24,153 nt of DNA, taken from NCBI GenBank assembly GCA_938041435.1, contig CALISR010000021.1, forward strand, positions 1-24,153. The letters are read 5' to 3'. Position 1 is the first letter of the stretch. Every line of letters starts with the position of its first letter. The notes under the pieces are model-generated. The model was not told the DNA's origin. It was given only the letters and a program-made list of their open reading frames with translations, and did no database searches. This stretch comes from an uncultured Candidatus Saccharibacteria bacterium (GTDB taxonomy: Bacteria; Patescibacteriota; Saccharimonadia; Saccharimonadales; Saccharimonadaceae). Both the position numbers and the translations under genes were made by a program. This document shows, piece by piece, positions 7,189 through 13,662 of this stretch.

Positions 7189-7413
7189 CTATGCCGCAGC
7201 CTTGGCCTTTGTCTTGGTGCTGGTGAGCAAGCCTTTTTTCTTGAGGGTACGGATCGCCTTGGTCGAGAGAACCATAGTGACCTTTTGCCCATCTACAATG
7301 AAGGTCTTTTTCTGAAGGTTTGGTTTGAAGACTCGCTTGGTGCGTCGCAACGAGAAGCTCACATTGTTGCCGAATTGCTTACCCTTGCCAGTCAGTTCAC
7401 ATCGTGCTGCCAT
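7189..7413 (-). CDS. rpmB: 50S ribosomal protein L28
   Basis: 74-aa basic ribosomal protein. It begins MAARCELTGKGKQFGNNVS, the typical L28 N-terminus, followed by SLRRTKRVFKPNLQKK, and ends in a lysine/alanine-rich tail. Start ATG at 7413 is chosen by family alignment; a longer in-frame reading to 7470 would overlap the promoter. Single gene with its own strong promoter and a terminator shared with arsR. Confidence 0.95.
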   Translation of the reverse strand: MAARCELTGKGKQFGNNVSFSLRRTKRVFKPNLQKKTFIVDGQKVTMVLSTKAIRTLKKKGLLTSTKTKAKAAA

Positions 7414-7455
7414 ATTCTTATTCCACTTATAACTTATATTATTACAATCTGTATT

Positions 7456-7484
7456 AGTATACGCTGCCACGGAGGCAATGTCAA
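7456..7484 (-). promoter_or_regulatory. Consensus promoter of rpmB
   Basis: On the minus strand TTGACA (7484-7479), a 17-bp spacer and TATACT (7461-7456), a near-perfect sigma70 promoter. Transcription would start near 7449, giving a leader of about 36 nt. Confidence 0.9.
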
Positions 7485-7658
7485 GGTGGGTGCTGAGGTA
7501 TCTATCCGCTATTACAGCAGAATTACCGCACCGAAAATGTTCTAGCTAGAATATACCACAAAGCTTGTCTGCTTGCCATGTCGCTAGCCTCCAGATATTT
7601 TCGTTTACCATAGTGGGGTAGGAGTGTAGGAGTGCTTTTGGGCTTTGAGTCTATGGTA

Positions 7659-8198
7659 TTACTTGCCAAATACTTCATCGATAATTGCTTGCGGGTCATC
7701 GATGGGGAGCCGCTGCGTATCGCTACCAGTATGCCGCAGGAGGTTGATTCGCACACTGCTAGGCGAGGCAAAGACCATGATGTGCCGGTCTGAGCCATCT
7801 GCATTGCGAGATTGCCAGCTAGCGGTTGCGTAGTCTGGCTGCTCTGCTTGCACCAGTGCACACACCTGTGCGAGGGTGGTTGGTTGTGGCAGCGGCTGGT
7901 CGATAAAGACGTTCCAACTGATGCTATTGTGGCCAGTGTGGCGTGTGGCATCAAGTGTTGTTCGATGAGAATCAACAGTGGTAACAACGGTTGTACTCTC
8001 TACATCATTGTAATATTTACTGTATTTTTGCATTGATGCTGGTAATTCTATCGTGTCCTCGTCTGCTGGTTGGAGTGTGCTGGCAAGGCTGAGCGCGCGC
8101 TGTGCGATATCCTCGAGTACATGGCGGCACTGCGTAGGCTCGGTGATCTCAATATGGTCGATCGGCTTGGTGTCGGTATGGTAGGTGATTATAGACAT
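7659..8198 (-). CDS. Hypothetical protein, 179 aa
   Basis: No family recognised. The protein is soluble, with no membrane segment or signal peptide, and fairly acidic. It begins MSIITYHTDTKPIDHIEI and has a mixed alpha/beta appearance ending SVRINLLRHTGSD...IIDEVFGK. Start ATG 8198 is preferred because a promoter -10 box lies 6 nt before it, so the transcript would start on the ATG. An upstream in-frame ATG at 8228 falls within the promoter. No Shine-Dalgarno sequence is present. Divergent from the site-2 protease gene, with a palindrome between their -35 boxes. Confidence 0.65.
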   Translation of the reverse strand: MSIITYHTDTKPIDHIEITEPTQCRHVLEDIAQRALSLASTLQPADEDTIELPASMQKYSKYYNDVESTTVVTTVDSHRTTLDATRHTGHNSISWNVFIDQPLPQPTTLAQVCALVQAEQPDYATASWQSRNADGSDRHIMVFASPSSVRINLLRHTGSDTQRLPIDDPQAIIDEVFGK

Positions 8199-8204
8199 AG
8201 TACC

Positions 8205-8233
8205 AGTATATATGACGCTACATAGCAAGGCAA
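8205..8233 (-). promoter_or_regulatory. Leaderless-type promoter of the 179-aa gene
   Basis: Minus strand: TTGCCT (8233-8228), 17-bp spacer, TATACT (8210-8205), then 6 nt to the ATG (8198-8196). Standard spacing puts the first transcribed base on the A of ATG. Confidence 0.75.
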
Positions 8234-8240
8234 AGCCTTG
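8226..8240. promoter_or_regulatory. 15-bp palindrome between divergent promoters
   Basis: CAAGGCAAAGCCTTG has perfect 6-bp arms around AAA. It overlaps the -35 box of the minus promoter (8228-8233) and the start of the plus -35 box (8238-8243), so a bound protein could control both genes. No regulator is identified. Confidence 0.45.
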
Positions 8241-8266
8241 GGCACGGCGAGCGGTGATGGTACAAT
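8238..8266 (+). promoter_or_regulatory. Leaderless-type promoter of the site-2 protease gene
   Basis: TTGGGC (8238-8243), 17-bp spacer ending in TGG (extended -10), TACAAT (8261-8266), then 6 nt to ATG 8273. The transcript would begin at the start codon. Confidence 0.7.
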
Positions 8267-8272
8267 AAAGAA

Positions 8273-8908
8273 ATGCATATTGATATCGCTCATCTCATTA
8301 TCGTCCTTGTCGTTATTCTTATCTCAATGACGCTGCACGAGGCGATGCATGGCTTTATGGCATACTGGCTGGGCGATGATACGGCTAAGGAGCAGGGGCG
8401 TTTGACGCTCAATCCACTGCATCATATTGATCCATTTTTGACCATCCTTTTGCCGCTGAGCTTGGCACTACTGGGCCTACCAGTGTTTGGTGGGGCTAAG
8501 CCAGTGCCGTACAACCCCGAGCGAGTGCGTGGTGACGAATGGGGCGCAGCGCTGGTGGGGCTCGCTGGGCCGCTGACGAACTTCGTCATTGCCTTCATCT
8601 GCTTCGGCCTATATGCGACGATCGCTGGGCCAGCGGCGCAGCCGTTACTTGCTACGGCAGTGAGTGTGAATCTTGGATTCTTTGTCTTTAATATGCTGCC
8701 TATCCCACCGCTCGATGGTTCGCGTGTGCTGTATGCTTTGGCACCGGAGTTTGTGCGCCGCGGCATGGAGGTGGTGGAGCAGTACGGCGTGATGCTGGTC
8801 TTTGTATTGGTGCTGGTCGGTAGCTCAGCTATTGGTAATGTGATGATGGCGGCTATCAGAGGTATCTTGCAGCTTTTCTCGCTGGTGTTTGGCGTGTCGC
8901 TTGGTTAG
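8273..8908 (+). CDS. Site-2 protease family (M50) intramembrane metalloprotease
   Basis: 211-aa membrane protein with the zinc motif HEAMH (residues 22-26) in the first helix, NPLHHIDP (47-54), and the third-ligand motif NMLPIPPLDG (140-149, D148). About five to six hydrophobic segments. This is the compact M50 form without PDZ domains that cleaves substrates within the membrane; the substrate is unknown. No ribosome-binding site precedes the ATG, consistent with a leaderless message. Confidence 0.92.
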   Translation: MHIDIAHLIIVLVVILISMTLHEAMHGFMAYWLGDDTAKEQGRLTLNPLHHIDPFLTILLPLSLALLGLPVFGGAKPVPYNPERVRGDEWGAALVGLAGPLTNFVIAFICFGLYATIAGPAAQPLLATAVSVNLGFFVFNMLPIPPLDGSRVLYALAPEFVRRGMEVVEQYGVMLVFVLVLVGSSAIGNVMMAAIRGILQLFSLVFGVSLG

Positions 8909-9056
8909 GAGATAGGAGTAGGAATTGAGCCTTTTATCTGGCCTGGTACAGGGTTTAGATTGTAGGCTAGCTTGGTGGGAGATTGAATGAGGATACCTCT
9001 CGTACAAAGGTGAGTGTCTGTTATGAGCACTAGCAGATTAAACATCAATACAAGGG

Positions 9057-9079
9057 GTTAATATTCAGCAGATATTAAC
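9057..9079. repeat. Inverted repeat in the 8909-9128 intergenic region
   Basis: GTTAATAT (9057-9064) and ATATTAAC (9072-9079) are perfect 8-bp arms around 7 nt. It lies 50 bp upstream of the small-RNA promoter and could be an operator. The remaining intergenic sequence from 8909 shows no convincing gene. Confidence 0.35.
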
Positions 9080-9128
9080 ATGTTTAGTACTAAGGAAGAG
9101 GGTATGAGGATCTCACAATACCGCAAAC

Positions 9129-9158
9129 GTGACGCCGCTTACCATTCTGTGGTATACT
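9129..9158 (+). promoter_or_regulatory. Promoter of the unidentified small RNA
   Basis: GTGACG (9129-9134), 18-bp spacer ending in TGG, and TATACT (9153-9158). The predicted start near 9165 coincides with the base of the RNA's closing helix at 9167. Confidence 0.65.
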
Positions 9159-9164
9159 AAGAGT

Positions 9165-9312
9165 GTCCCAGACGAATATCGGGCGTGTATGATTTTCCTA
9201 ACATCATATGATAGGGATTCCAACATTCACCATACCCGTGGGTATGGATGAGGAAACCCACCTTGCATCATGCAGGGGAATATCAAGCGCCTGGGGTGAG
9301 TCTGGGATTTTT
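9165..9312 (+). ncRNA. Unidentified rod-shaped small RNA (about 148 nt)
   Basis: The ends close in a perfect helix CCCAGAC (9167-9173) with GTCTGGG (9300-9306), followed by ATTTTT, so termination is built into the closing stem. Moving inward: a 7x7 internal loop; 9181-9185 with 9288-9292; 9186-9193 with 9267-9274; 9194-9199 with 9251-9256; and an apical hairpin CCATACC/GGTATGG (9230-9236, 9241-9247). One-sided bulges of 13 and 10 nt sit on the 3' strand. No open reading frame fits. The long-rod form with large bulges and promoter-to-terminator size resembles 6S RNA, but I see no diagnostic sequence. It lacks the SRP and tmRNA hallmarks. It lies just upstream of rnpB. Confidence 0.62.
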
Positions 9313-9353
9313 GATGGTTGAGAGTATTGTGCTCACTCGTCATAAATCCCTTA

Positions 9354-9362
9354 TGCTATAAT
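9354..9362 (+). promoter_or_regulatory. Extended -10 promoter of rnpB
   Basis: TGCTATAAT: a perfect -10 with the TGn extension and no convincing -35 at 17 bp. The predicted start near 9369 is the first base of RNase P RNA helix P1. The tmRNA promoter uses the identical nine bases. Confidence 0.8.
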
Positions 9363-9368
9363 AGGGAG

Positions 9369-9731
9369 GCAGTCTATTAGATGATCGCTTGCTACTTGGC
9401 AAGAGGAAAGTCCGGGCAGCACAGGATACGACAGTCGCTAACGGCGACCGGGGGCAACCCTAGGGAAAGTGCCACAGAAACGATACCGCTCCGCAACACC
9501 AATACTCGTGCGCAGTAGCGCTCTAGTAGCGGGGTAAGGGTGAAAGGAGTGAGGTAAGAGCTCACAGCGCTGCATGGTGACATGCCGCGGAGGTAAACCC
9601 TGTCGGCTGCAAGGAGATAGCCACGGATGAGTGATCCGCTTGTGGCTATCGCTAACCGCTCGATTTGCAGAGCAATTTGCAAACTAGATAGATGATCATC
9701 CACGACAGAACCCGGCTTATCGATAGGCTGC
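9369..9731 (+). ncRNA. rnpB: RNase P RNA, bacterial class A
   Basis: Catalytic RNA that trims the 5' leader of tRNA precursors. Conserved blocks appear in order: GAGGAAAGTCCGGGC (9402-9416, P4 5' strand), ACAGAAACGATACC, AAGGGTGAAAGG, GTAAGAGCTCACAGCGC, the tRNA-CCA-binding GGTAA (in GAGGTAAACCC), and ACGACAGAACCCGGCTTAT (P4 3' strand). The ends pair as P1: GCAGTCTAT (9369-9377) with ATAGGCTGC (9723-9731). Length is about 363 nt, normal for type A. Confidence 0.97.
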
Positions 9732-9749
9732 TTTATGGTATGATGTGTT

Positions 9750-9778
9750 AGCTCCAGCTTTGGAGCTTTGCTATTTCT
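9750..9778 (+). terminator. Probable terminator of rnpB
   Basis: AGCTCCA (9750-9756) pairs with TGGAGCT (9761-9767) around GCTT, followed by the T-rich TTGCTATTTCTT. The T-run is interrupted, so strength is uncertain. Confidence 0.55.
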
Positions 9779-9834
9779 TGCAACCTCCTCGCTGAACAAG
9801 AAAATAACTGGAGGCTAGCGGCTGGGCAAGTAGA

Positions 9835-9865
9835 AATACACACCTCTGTTACAGAGGTGTGTATT
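9835..9865. terminator. Strong hairpin between rnpB and rplT
   Basis: A 14-bp perfect stem (9835-9848 with 9852-9865) and a 3-nt loop between convergent transcripts. T-tracts are short on both strands (TATT on plus, TTCT on minus), but the position 28 bp after the rplT stop makes a terminator for the infC operon likely. Confidence 0.7.
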
Positions 9866-9892
9866 ATTCACAACGTCGTATAAATTGCTACA

Positions 9893-10240
9893 CTACTTGC
9901 GAGTGACGTGCTTCACGACAGCTGCAAAAGCCTGTGGCTCGTTGACGGCTAGCTCGGCGAGGACCTTGCGGTCGAGTGCCACACCAGCAGCCTTGATATC
10001 AGCGATCAGGCGGCCATAGGTGGTACCATTTTGCCTAGCAGCAGCGTTGATGCGAGTGATCCACAACTGGCGCAGGTCGCGCTTGCGATTGCGACGGTCG
10101 CGGTAGGCATATTGCAGGGCACGGATTACCCCTTGCTTGGCAAGGCGGAAGCTCCGAGTGCGATTGTGTTGCATTCCTTTGGCAGCTCGCAGCATCTTGG
10201 CGTGGCGAGCGTGGGCGGTTGTTCCTCGTTTGACGCGCAT
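9893..10240 (-). CDS. rplT: 50S ribosomal protein L20
   Basis: 115-aa basic RNA-binding protein needed for early 50S assembly; in several bacteria it also represses the infC-rpmI-rplT operon. The sequence begins MRVKRGTTAHARHAKMLRAAKG and contains the typical RRNRKRDLRQLWITRINAAAR block. TAGGAG lies about 10 nt upstream of the ATG, inside the end of rpmI. Last gene of the three-gene operon; only 3 bp separate it from rpmI. Confidence 0.97.
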   Translation of the reverse strand: MRVKRGTTAHARHAKMLRAAKGMQHNRTRSFRLAKQGVIRALQYAYRDRRNRKRDLRQLWITRINAAARQNGTTYGRLIADIKAAGVALDRKVLAELAVNEPQAFAAVVKHVTRK

Positions 10241-10243
10241 ATG

Positions 10244-10438
10244 TTAGACTCCTAAGGCTCGTTTAGCATTTTTGGCCATACCACCAGTGATGGTAGCAGG
10301 GGTGTTGATATTGCGCTTGCGCGACTTGCTCTTCTTGGAGAGCATGTGGTTCCCGAAGGCACGCCGACGGGTCAGTTTGCCGGTACTGGTTAGCTTAATG
10401 CGCTTAGCAGTGCCCTTGTGGGTCTTGAGTTTTGGCAT
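10244..10438 (-). CDS. rpmI: 50S ribosomal protein L35
   Basis: 64-aa protein with the L35 start MPKLKTHKGTAKR and the conserved RRRAFGNHMLSKKSKSRKR block. Its ATG shares one base with the infC stop (TAATG), and AAGGAG in the last infC codons serves as ribosome-binding site, giving tight translational coupling. Confidence 0.97.
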   Translation of the reverse strand: MPKLKTHKGTAKRIKLTSTGKLTRRRAFGNHMLSKKSKSRKRNINTPATITGGMAKNAKRALGV

Positions 10439-10944
10439 TACTTACTCCTTATTACGATGCTGAGGTTGCGCCCAGCCATCAGTGGTTTTTGCTCGACAAT
10501 CGCTTCGTCCTCAAGGGCGGAGACAACCTGGCTAATCAGGTTGTAGCCAAGCTCACGATGCGCCATCTCGCGGCCGCGGAAGAAGATCAAAACCTTGACC
10601 TTGTGCCCTTCAGCCAGGAACTTGCGAATCTTGCGCAGCTTGATCTCCAGATCATTAGCGCCAATCTTTAGGCCAAAACGCATCTGCTTGAGCTCGTTGG
10701 CTTTGTTGCTTCGCCTATTGCGCTGCTGCTCCTTCATCTTTTGGTACTGATATTTGCCCCAATCGATGATCTTTACAACGGGTGGGTTAGCATTGGGCGA
10801 AAACTCCACCAAGTCTACGCCAGCTTGCCGCGCCTTATCCAGTGCTGCCTGCCGGCTCATGATGCCAAGTTGTTCGCCGCTTTCGCCAATGACGCGCAGC
10901 TCTCGTGCACGGATGGCTTCGTTGATGCGGGTGGTTGATTTGAT
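10438..10944 (-). CDS. infC: Translation initiation factor IF-3 with ATC start codon
   Basis: 168-aa factor that binds the 30S subunit and rejects non-standard initiation. The N-domain block RINEAIRARELRVIGESGEQLGI lies upstream of the first ATG (10860), so the true start must be earlier. In that frame an in-frame TAA lies at 10968-10966 and no ATG, GTG or TTG occurs between it and 10860. ATC at 10944-10942 lies 6 nt after AAGGAG (10956-10951) and is therefore the start. IF-3 genes in many bacteria begin with AUU or similar rare codons, which lets IF-3 limit its own synthesis. The C-domain ends SALEDEAIVEQKPLMAGRNLSIVI. It heads the infC-rpmI-rplT operon. Confidence 0.93.
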   Translation of the reverse strand: MKSTTRINEAIRARELRVIGESGEQLGIMSRQAALDKARQAGVDLVEFSPNANPPVVKIIDWGKYQYQKMKEQQRNRRSNKANELKQMRFGLKIGANDLEIKLRKIRKFLAEGHKVKVLIFFRGREMAHRELGYNLISQVVSALEDEAIVEQKPLMAGRNLSIVIRSK

Positions 10945-10988
10945 TGTGCTCTCCTTTGCTTGAGCTTAAAACGAATTGACTCCCCAAA

Positions 10989-11017
10989 AGTTTACCAGAT
11001 GTCGCAGCAAAAGGCAA
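10989..11017 (-). promoter_or_regulatory. Promoter of the infC operon
   Basis: Minus strand: TTGCCT (11017-11012), 17-bp spacer ending in TGG, TAAACT (10994-10989). The leader to the ATC start would be about 38 nt, too short for the long L20-binding leader known in other bacteria. Confidence 0.65.
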
Positions 11018-11088
11018 ATAAAATATGCTGCAGTTTGGTGATTTTTTTGCGGTGATTGCTCGGTGAGAGACGCTATAGGTGGGGTGCT

Positions 11089-11193
11089 ATGAGCATGAGA
11101 GTTCCTTATCTTCGCGAGATTATTGATAAGGAGCTTCACGCTCTATCGGATGGGAATCTACAGAGGGTGAATGCGGAAAACGATACGTGGTGA
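11089..11193 (+). CDS. Possible 34-aa peptide (weak)
   Basis: ATG 11089 to TGA 11193 encodes a short hydrophilic, possibly helical peptide (MSMRVPYLREIIDKELHALS and 14 more residues). GGTGGGG lies about 4 nt upstream. The DNA also forms an inverted repeat (TCCTTATC 11103-11110 with GATAAGGA 11125-11132, extendable to 12 bp with G-T pairs). No family recognised; the reading frame may be chance. Confidence 0.2.
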   Translation: MSMRVPYLREIIDKELHALSDGNLQRVNAENDTW

Positions 11194-11205
11194 AGAGATG
11201 AGCGG

Positions 11206-11739
11206 CTAATTGTCCTGCGCTTGCAGCGCCCGAGCACAGGCAATCGCCTGCGTGATTGTCTCTTCGAGTGTTTTGCCTGGCTGCCGCCCAGTGTGCTCGG
11301 TGTAGAGCGCGTCAAGGTAGCGCGTCTTGGGTGCGCTCTCCGGATGGCCGTAGATGACCTTGGCTGGGTTCTTGCCGATATGGAAGCCAAATTCTACATT
11401 GGTGGTAAAGGCGGGCATCCCCAGTGTGGGTAGCGACCGGTCGATTACTCGTGGTACCCAGAAGAGTACCACCGTTGCTGCGTCGAGCGCTTCCCACTCC
11501 CAGCGTGCTTGCCTGAGGAGGTCGAGCTCACGCTGGGGCGAGGCATCGTGGTTCTCTGGCGCGTAGACGATCCCCTCGTAGCCCAGCCTCGCAAAGATCC
11601 GCACGGCTTCGGGTCGCCACGATGCAGAGATGAGCTGCTGCGATGCTTCATCGAAGCGTGGTGTGGGGCCAGCGAGGAAGATCGCTGATTGGCCTGGAGT
11701 AGGGTAGTGGAGGGGTTGGTTGGAGTAGTTTGCTTGCAT
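11206..11739 (-). CDS. Nucleoside 2-deoxyribosyltransferase-like protein
   Basis: 177-aa soluble protein. The N-terminal AIFLAGPTPR matches the start of the nucleoside 2-deoxyribosyltransferase-like fold, followed by SWRPEAVRIF, WEWEALDAATVVLFWVPR with the acidic residues expected near the active site, and TNVEFGFHIGKN, whose glutamate is the likely nucleophile position. Such enzymes swap bases between deoxynucleosides or cleave N-glycosidic bonds; the exact substrate is unknown. Start ATG 11739 is chosen because a promoter -10 lies 6 nt before it and no ribosome site is present. Upstream in-frame codons to 11802 fall in the promoter. Confidence 0.75.
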   Translation of the reverse strand: MQANYSNQPLHYPTPGQSAIFLAGPTPRFDEASQQLISASWRPEAVRIFARLGYEGIVYAPENHDASPQRELDLLRQARWEWEALDAATVVLFWVPRVIDRSLPTLGMPAFTTNVEFGFHIGKNPAKVIYGHPESAPKTRYLDALYTEHTGRQPGKTLEETITQAIACARALQAQDN

Positions 11740-11745
11740 GGCTCT

Positions 11746-11775
11746 AGTATGACTGGCTGATGAATGATCTGTCAA
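11746..11775 (-). promoter_or_regulatory. Leaderless-type promoter of the deoxyribosyltransferase-like gene
   Basis: Minus strand: TTGACA (11775-11770), 18-bp spacer, CATACT (11751-11746), then 6 nt to the ATG (11739-11737). Confidence 0.72.
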
Positions 11776-11865
11776 ATGTTGTAAATCACACGTAGTTACC
11801 AAGATTTCACTGATATATGGCGAATTACAGAGGTAGAATGTGATGTAAGATACACGACGATATTT

Positions 11866-13401
11866 TTACAACGCTTTGATGGGCGCTGGTTGTCGATATT
11901 GCAACGCCTCGGAGACGTGAGCAATGGTGATGCGCGGCGCTTCGTCAAGATCGGCAATGGTCTGGGCTACCTTGATGACTTTGAAGTAACCGCGCGGGCT
12001 GAGGCCAAGCTTGGTGCTGGCAGCATCAAGGAACTGCTTGACCTCTGATGAGAATGGGATAGAGCGTCGCACCTGGGCCGAGCTGAGGCGGCTATTGCGC
12101 ATAGCGCTGCCACCGTAGCGGGCGGCTTGAGCGCGGATGGCGGTGGAGATAGTGGCTATCGCATGGCGCTGCTCGTGATCGGTAGTGGCGCGGTGTGAGA
12201 GTAGTTGCTCGTTGGGGATGCGATTGACGGGGATGATCATATCAATCCGATCCATCAGTGGCCCCGACAGGCGCTTCTGGTAGGCGATAATTTGCGTACT
12301 ACTGCAGGTGCAGGCGTGCGTTGGGTCGCCATAATAGCCACAGGGGCAGGGGTTCATGGTGGCCACCAGCATAAAATCGGCCGGGTAGGTGGCACGCCCT
12401 CGTGCTCGGGTGACCGTCACTGTCGTGTCCTCGAGTGGCTGGCGCAGCACCTCAAGCGTCGTGCGCGGATATTCGGGCAGCTCATCAAGGAAGAGCACGC
12501 CCAGGTGGGCTAAGCTCACCTCGCCAGGCTGCGGTACCGACCCACCGCCAATCAGCGATGCGCGGCTTGCTGTGTGGTGCGGCGCCCGAAATGGCCGCGC
12601 TTGGACACTCTGGTCGAGCGATAGGCCCGCCAGGCTGTGCAGCTTCGTCACCGCTAGCTGTTCATCTGGAGTCAGAGGCGGCAAGAGGCTGGGCAGCGTC
12701 TTGGCCAGCATCGACTTGCCGGTGCCGGGCGGCCCAGTGAAGAGGATATTGTGGTGGCCCGCTGCGGCGATGGTGAGGGCGCGCTTGGCTTGGGCTTGGC
12801 CGTAGATATCATCGAGCAGGGGTGGTGGCGCGGGTGTTGTCAGTTTGTCATCAGTAGGTGATGGTTGGTAGATCGGTAGCGGTTTTTCGCCCTTGAGATG
12901 GAGAAAGAGTGTTGTAAGATCTGGCACACCATAGAGCGTGACCCCTGATACGAGAGAAGCTTGGGGAAGATTCTCTATAGGCAAATAGACAGTGTTGTAA
13001 TTATTATCACGAGCTGCTTCGGCAATGGTAATGGCACCTTTGATCGGGCGGAGCGTGCCATCAAGTGCCAGCTCGCCAGCGAAGACCGCCCCAGCCACTT
13101 GCTCGGGCCGGAGCTGGCCGCTGCTCGTCAGGAGGGCGAGGGCAATCGGCAGGTCGTAGTGTGTGCCGTCTTTGGGTAGCTCGGCCGGTGCGAGGTTGAT
13201 GGTGATGCGCTGGGCTGGATATTCCAGCAGGGAGTTGGTGATGGCGCTGCGTACTCGTTCGCGCGCTTCGTCGATGGCTTTGTTGCCCAGGCCAACGATC
13301 TGCAGGGCGGGCAGGCCCTTCGTCATGTCGCTCTCGACGTCAATCATATGGCCAGCGAACCCTACGGGCGCAACCGACCTGATTTTTGCGACTTTGTTCA
13401 T
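11866..13401 (-). CDS. comM: ComM/YifB-family AAA+ ATPase (Mg-chelatase-like)
   Basis: 511-aa protein. N-terminal Lon-like domain (about 1-170, IVGLGNKAIDEARERVRSAI), then the AAA+ core with Walker A GPPGTGKS (223-230), Walker B VLFLDELPE (302-310), RAPHHT, a four-cysteine cluster (C352, C354, C364, C366, likely zinc) and a C-terminal Mg-chelatase-like domain (SPRGYFKVIKVAQTIADLD). ComM is a hexameric branch-migration helicase that helps integrate foreign DNA during natural transformation. Start ATG 13401 fits the family N-terminus MNKVAKIRSVAPVGF; the longer reading to 13596 is not conserved-looking. No clear ribosome site precedes it. No terminator is seen at its end. Confidence 0.93.
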   Translation of the reverse strand: MNKVAKIRSVAPVGFAGHMIDVESDMTKGLPALQIVGLGNKAIDEARERVRSAITNSLLEYPAQRITINLAPAELPKDGTHYDLPIALALLTSSGQLRPEQVAGAVFAGELALDGTLRPIKGAITIAEAARDNNYNTVYLPIENLPQASLVSGVTLYGVPDLTTLFLHLKGEKPLPIYQPSPTDDKLTTPAPPPLLDDIYGQAQAKRALTIAAAGHHNILFTGPPGTGKSMLAKTLPSLLPPLTPDEQLAVTKLHSLAGLSLDQSVQARPFRAPHHTASRASLIGGGSVPQPGEVSLAHLGVLFLDELPEYPRTTLEVLRQPLEDTTVTVTRARGRATYPADFMLVATMNPCPCGYYGDPTHACTCSSTQIIAYQKRLSGPLMDRIDMIIPVNRIPNEQLLSHRATTDHEQRHAIATISTAIRAQAARYGGSAMRNSRLSSAQVRRSIPFSSEVKQFLDAASTKLGLSPRGYFKVIKVAQTIADLDEAPRITIAHVSEALQYRQPAPIKAL

Positions 13402-13640
13402 GCTGTTTATAGTTAAGCATATTGGTGGGGTCTGTGCAAATTGTTTTTGTTCTGGAGGAGGGAGTGTGGAGGATGAGTGTGAGAATATATAAGGATATAG
13501 CTCGCTGCTCATACAAAAATAGACAACGAAAAGGATGCTCCAACGAGGAAAAATCACTAGCCGTCTAGAACATGTTCTTGTGCAGTGATAGGCCAAACTT
13601 GATGCTCAAGCGCTCGAGCGAGGATATATAGGCAAAACCA
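13402..13640. other. Intergenic region between comM and ssrA
   Basis: No convincing gene. It holds a perfect 12-bp palindrome AGAACATGTTCT (13567-13578) of unknown role and a 31-codon frame (13473-13568) preceded by purine-rich GGAGGAGGGAG, too short to support. Any comM promoter must lie here, but I cannot define its -10 box confidently. Confidence 0.4.
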
Positions 13641-13649
13641 TGCTATAAT
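13641..13649 (+). promoter_or_regulatory. Extended -10 promoter of tmRNA
   Basis: TGCTATAAT, identical to the rnpB promoter core, without a good -35. Transcription would begin near 13656, seven bases before the mature 5' end at 13663, leaving a short leader for RNase P to remove. Confidence 0.78.
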
Positions 13650-13662
13650 AGACACGCAACGT

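Noticed and set aside
7540..7551. TTCTAGCTAGAA palindrome upstream of the rpmB promoter
   Set aside because: Perfect 12-bp palindrome, but over 50 bp from the promoter and with no second copy in the window; short palindromes occur by chance.
9165..9312. SRP (4.5S) RNA or a second tmRNA as identity of the small RNA
   Set aside because: Lacks the GGAAGCAGC-type SRP domain IV motif, and has no tRNA-like end or CCA.
13473..13568. 31-codon frame with GGAGGAGGGAG upstream, between comM and ssrA
   Set aside because: Very short, purine-rich site badly spaced, no other support.
13567..13578. AGAACATGTTCT as a LexA box
   Set aside because: The Gram-positive box needs GAAC-n4-GTTC; here only 2 bp separate the half-sites, and comM/ssrA are not typical SOS genes.
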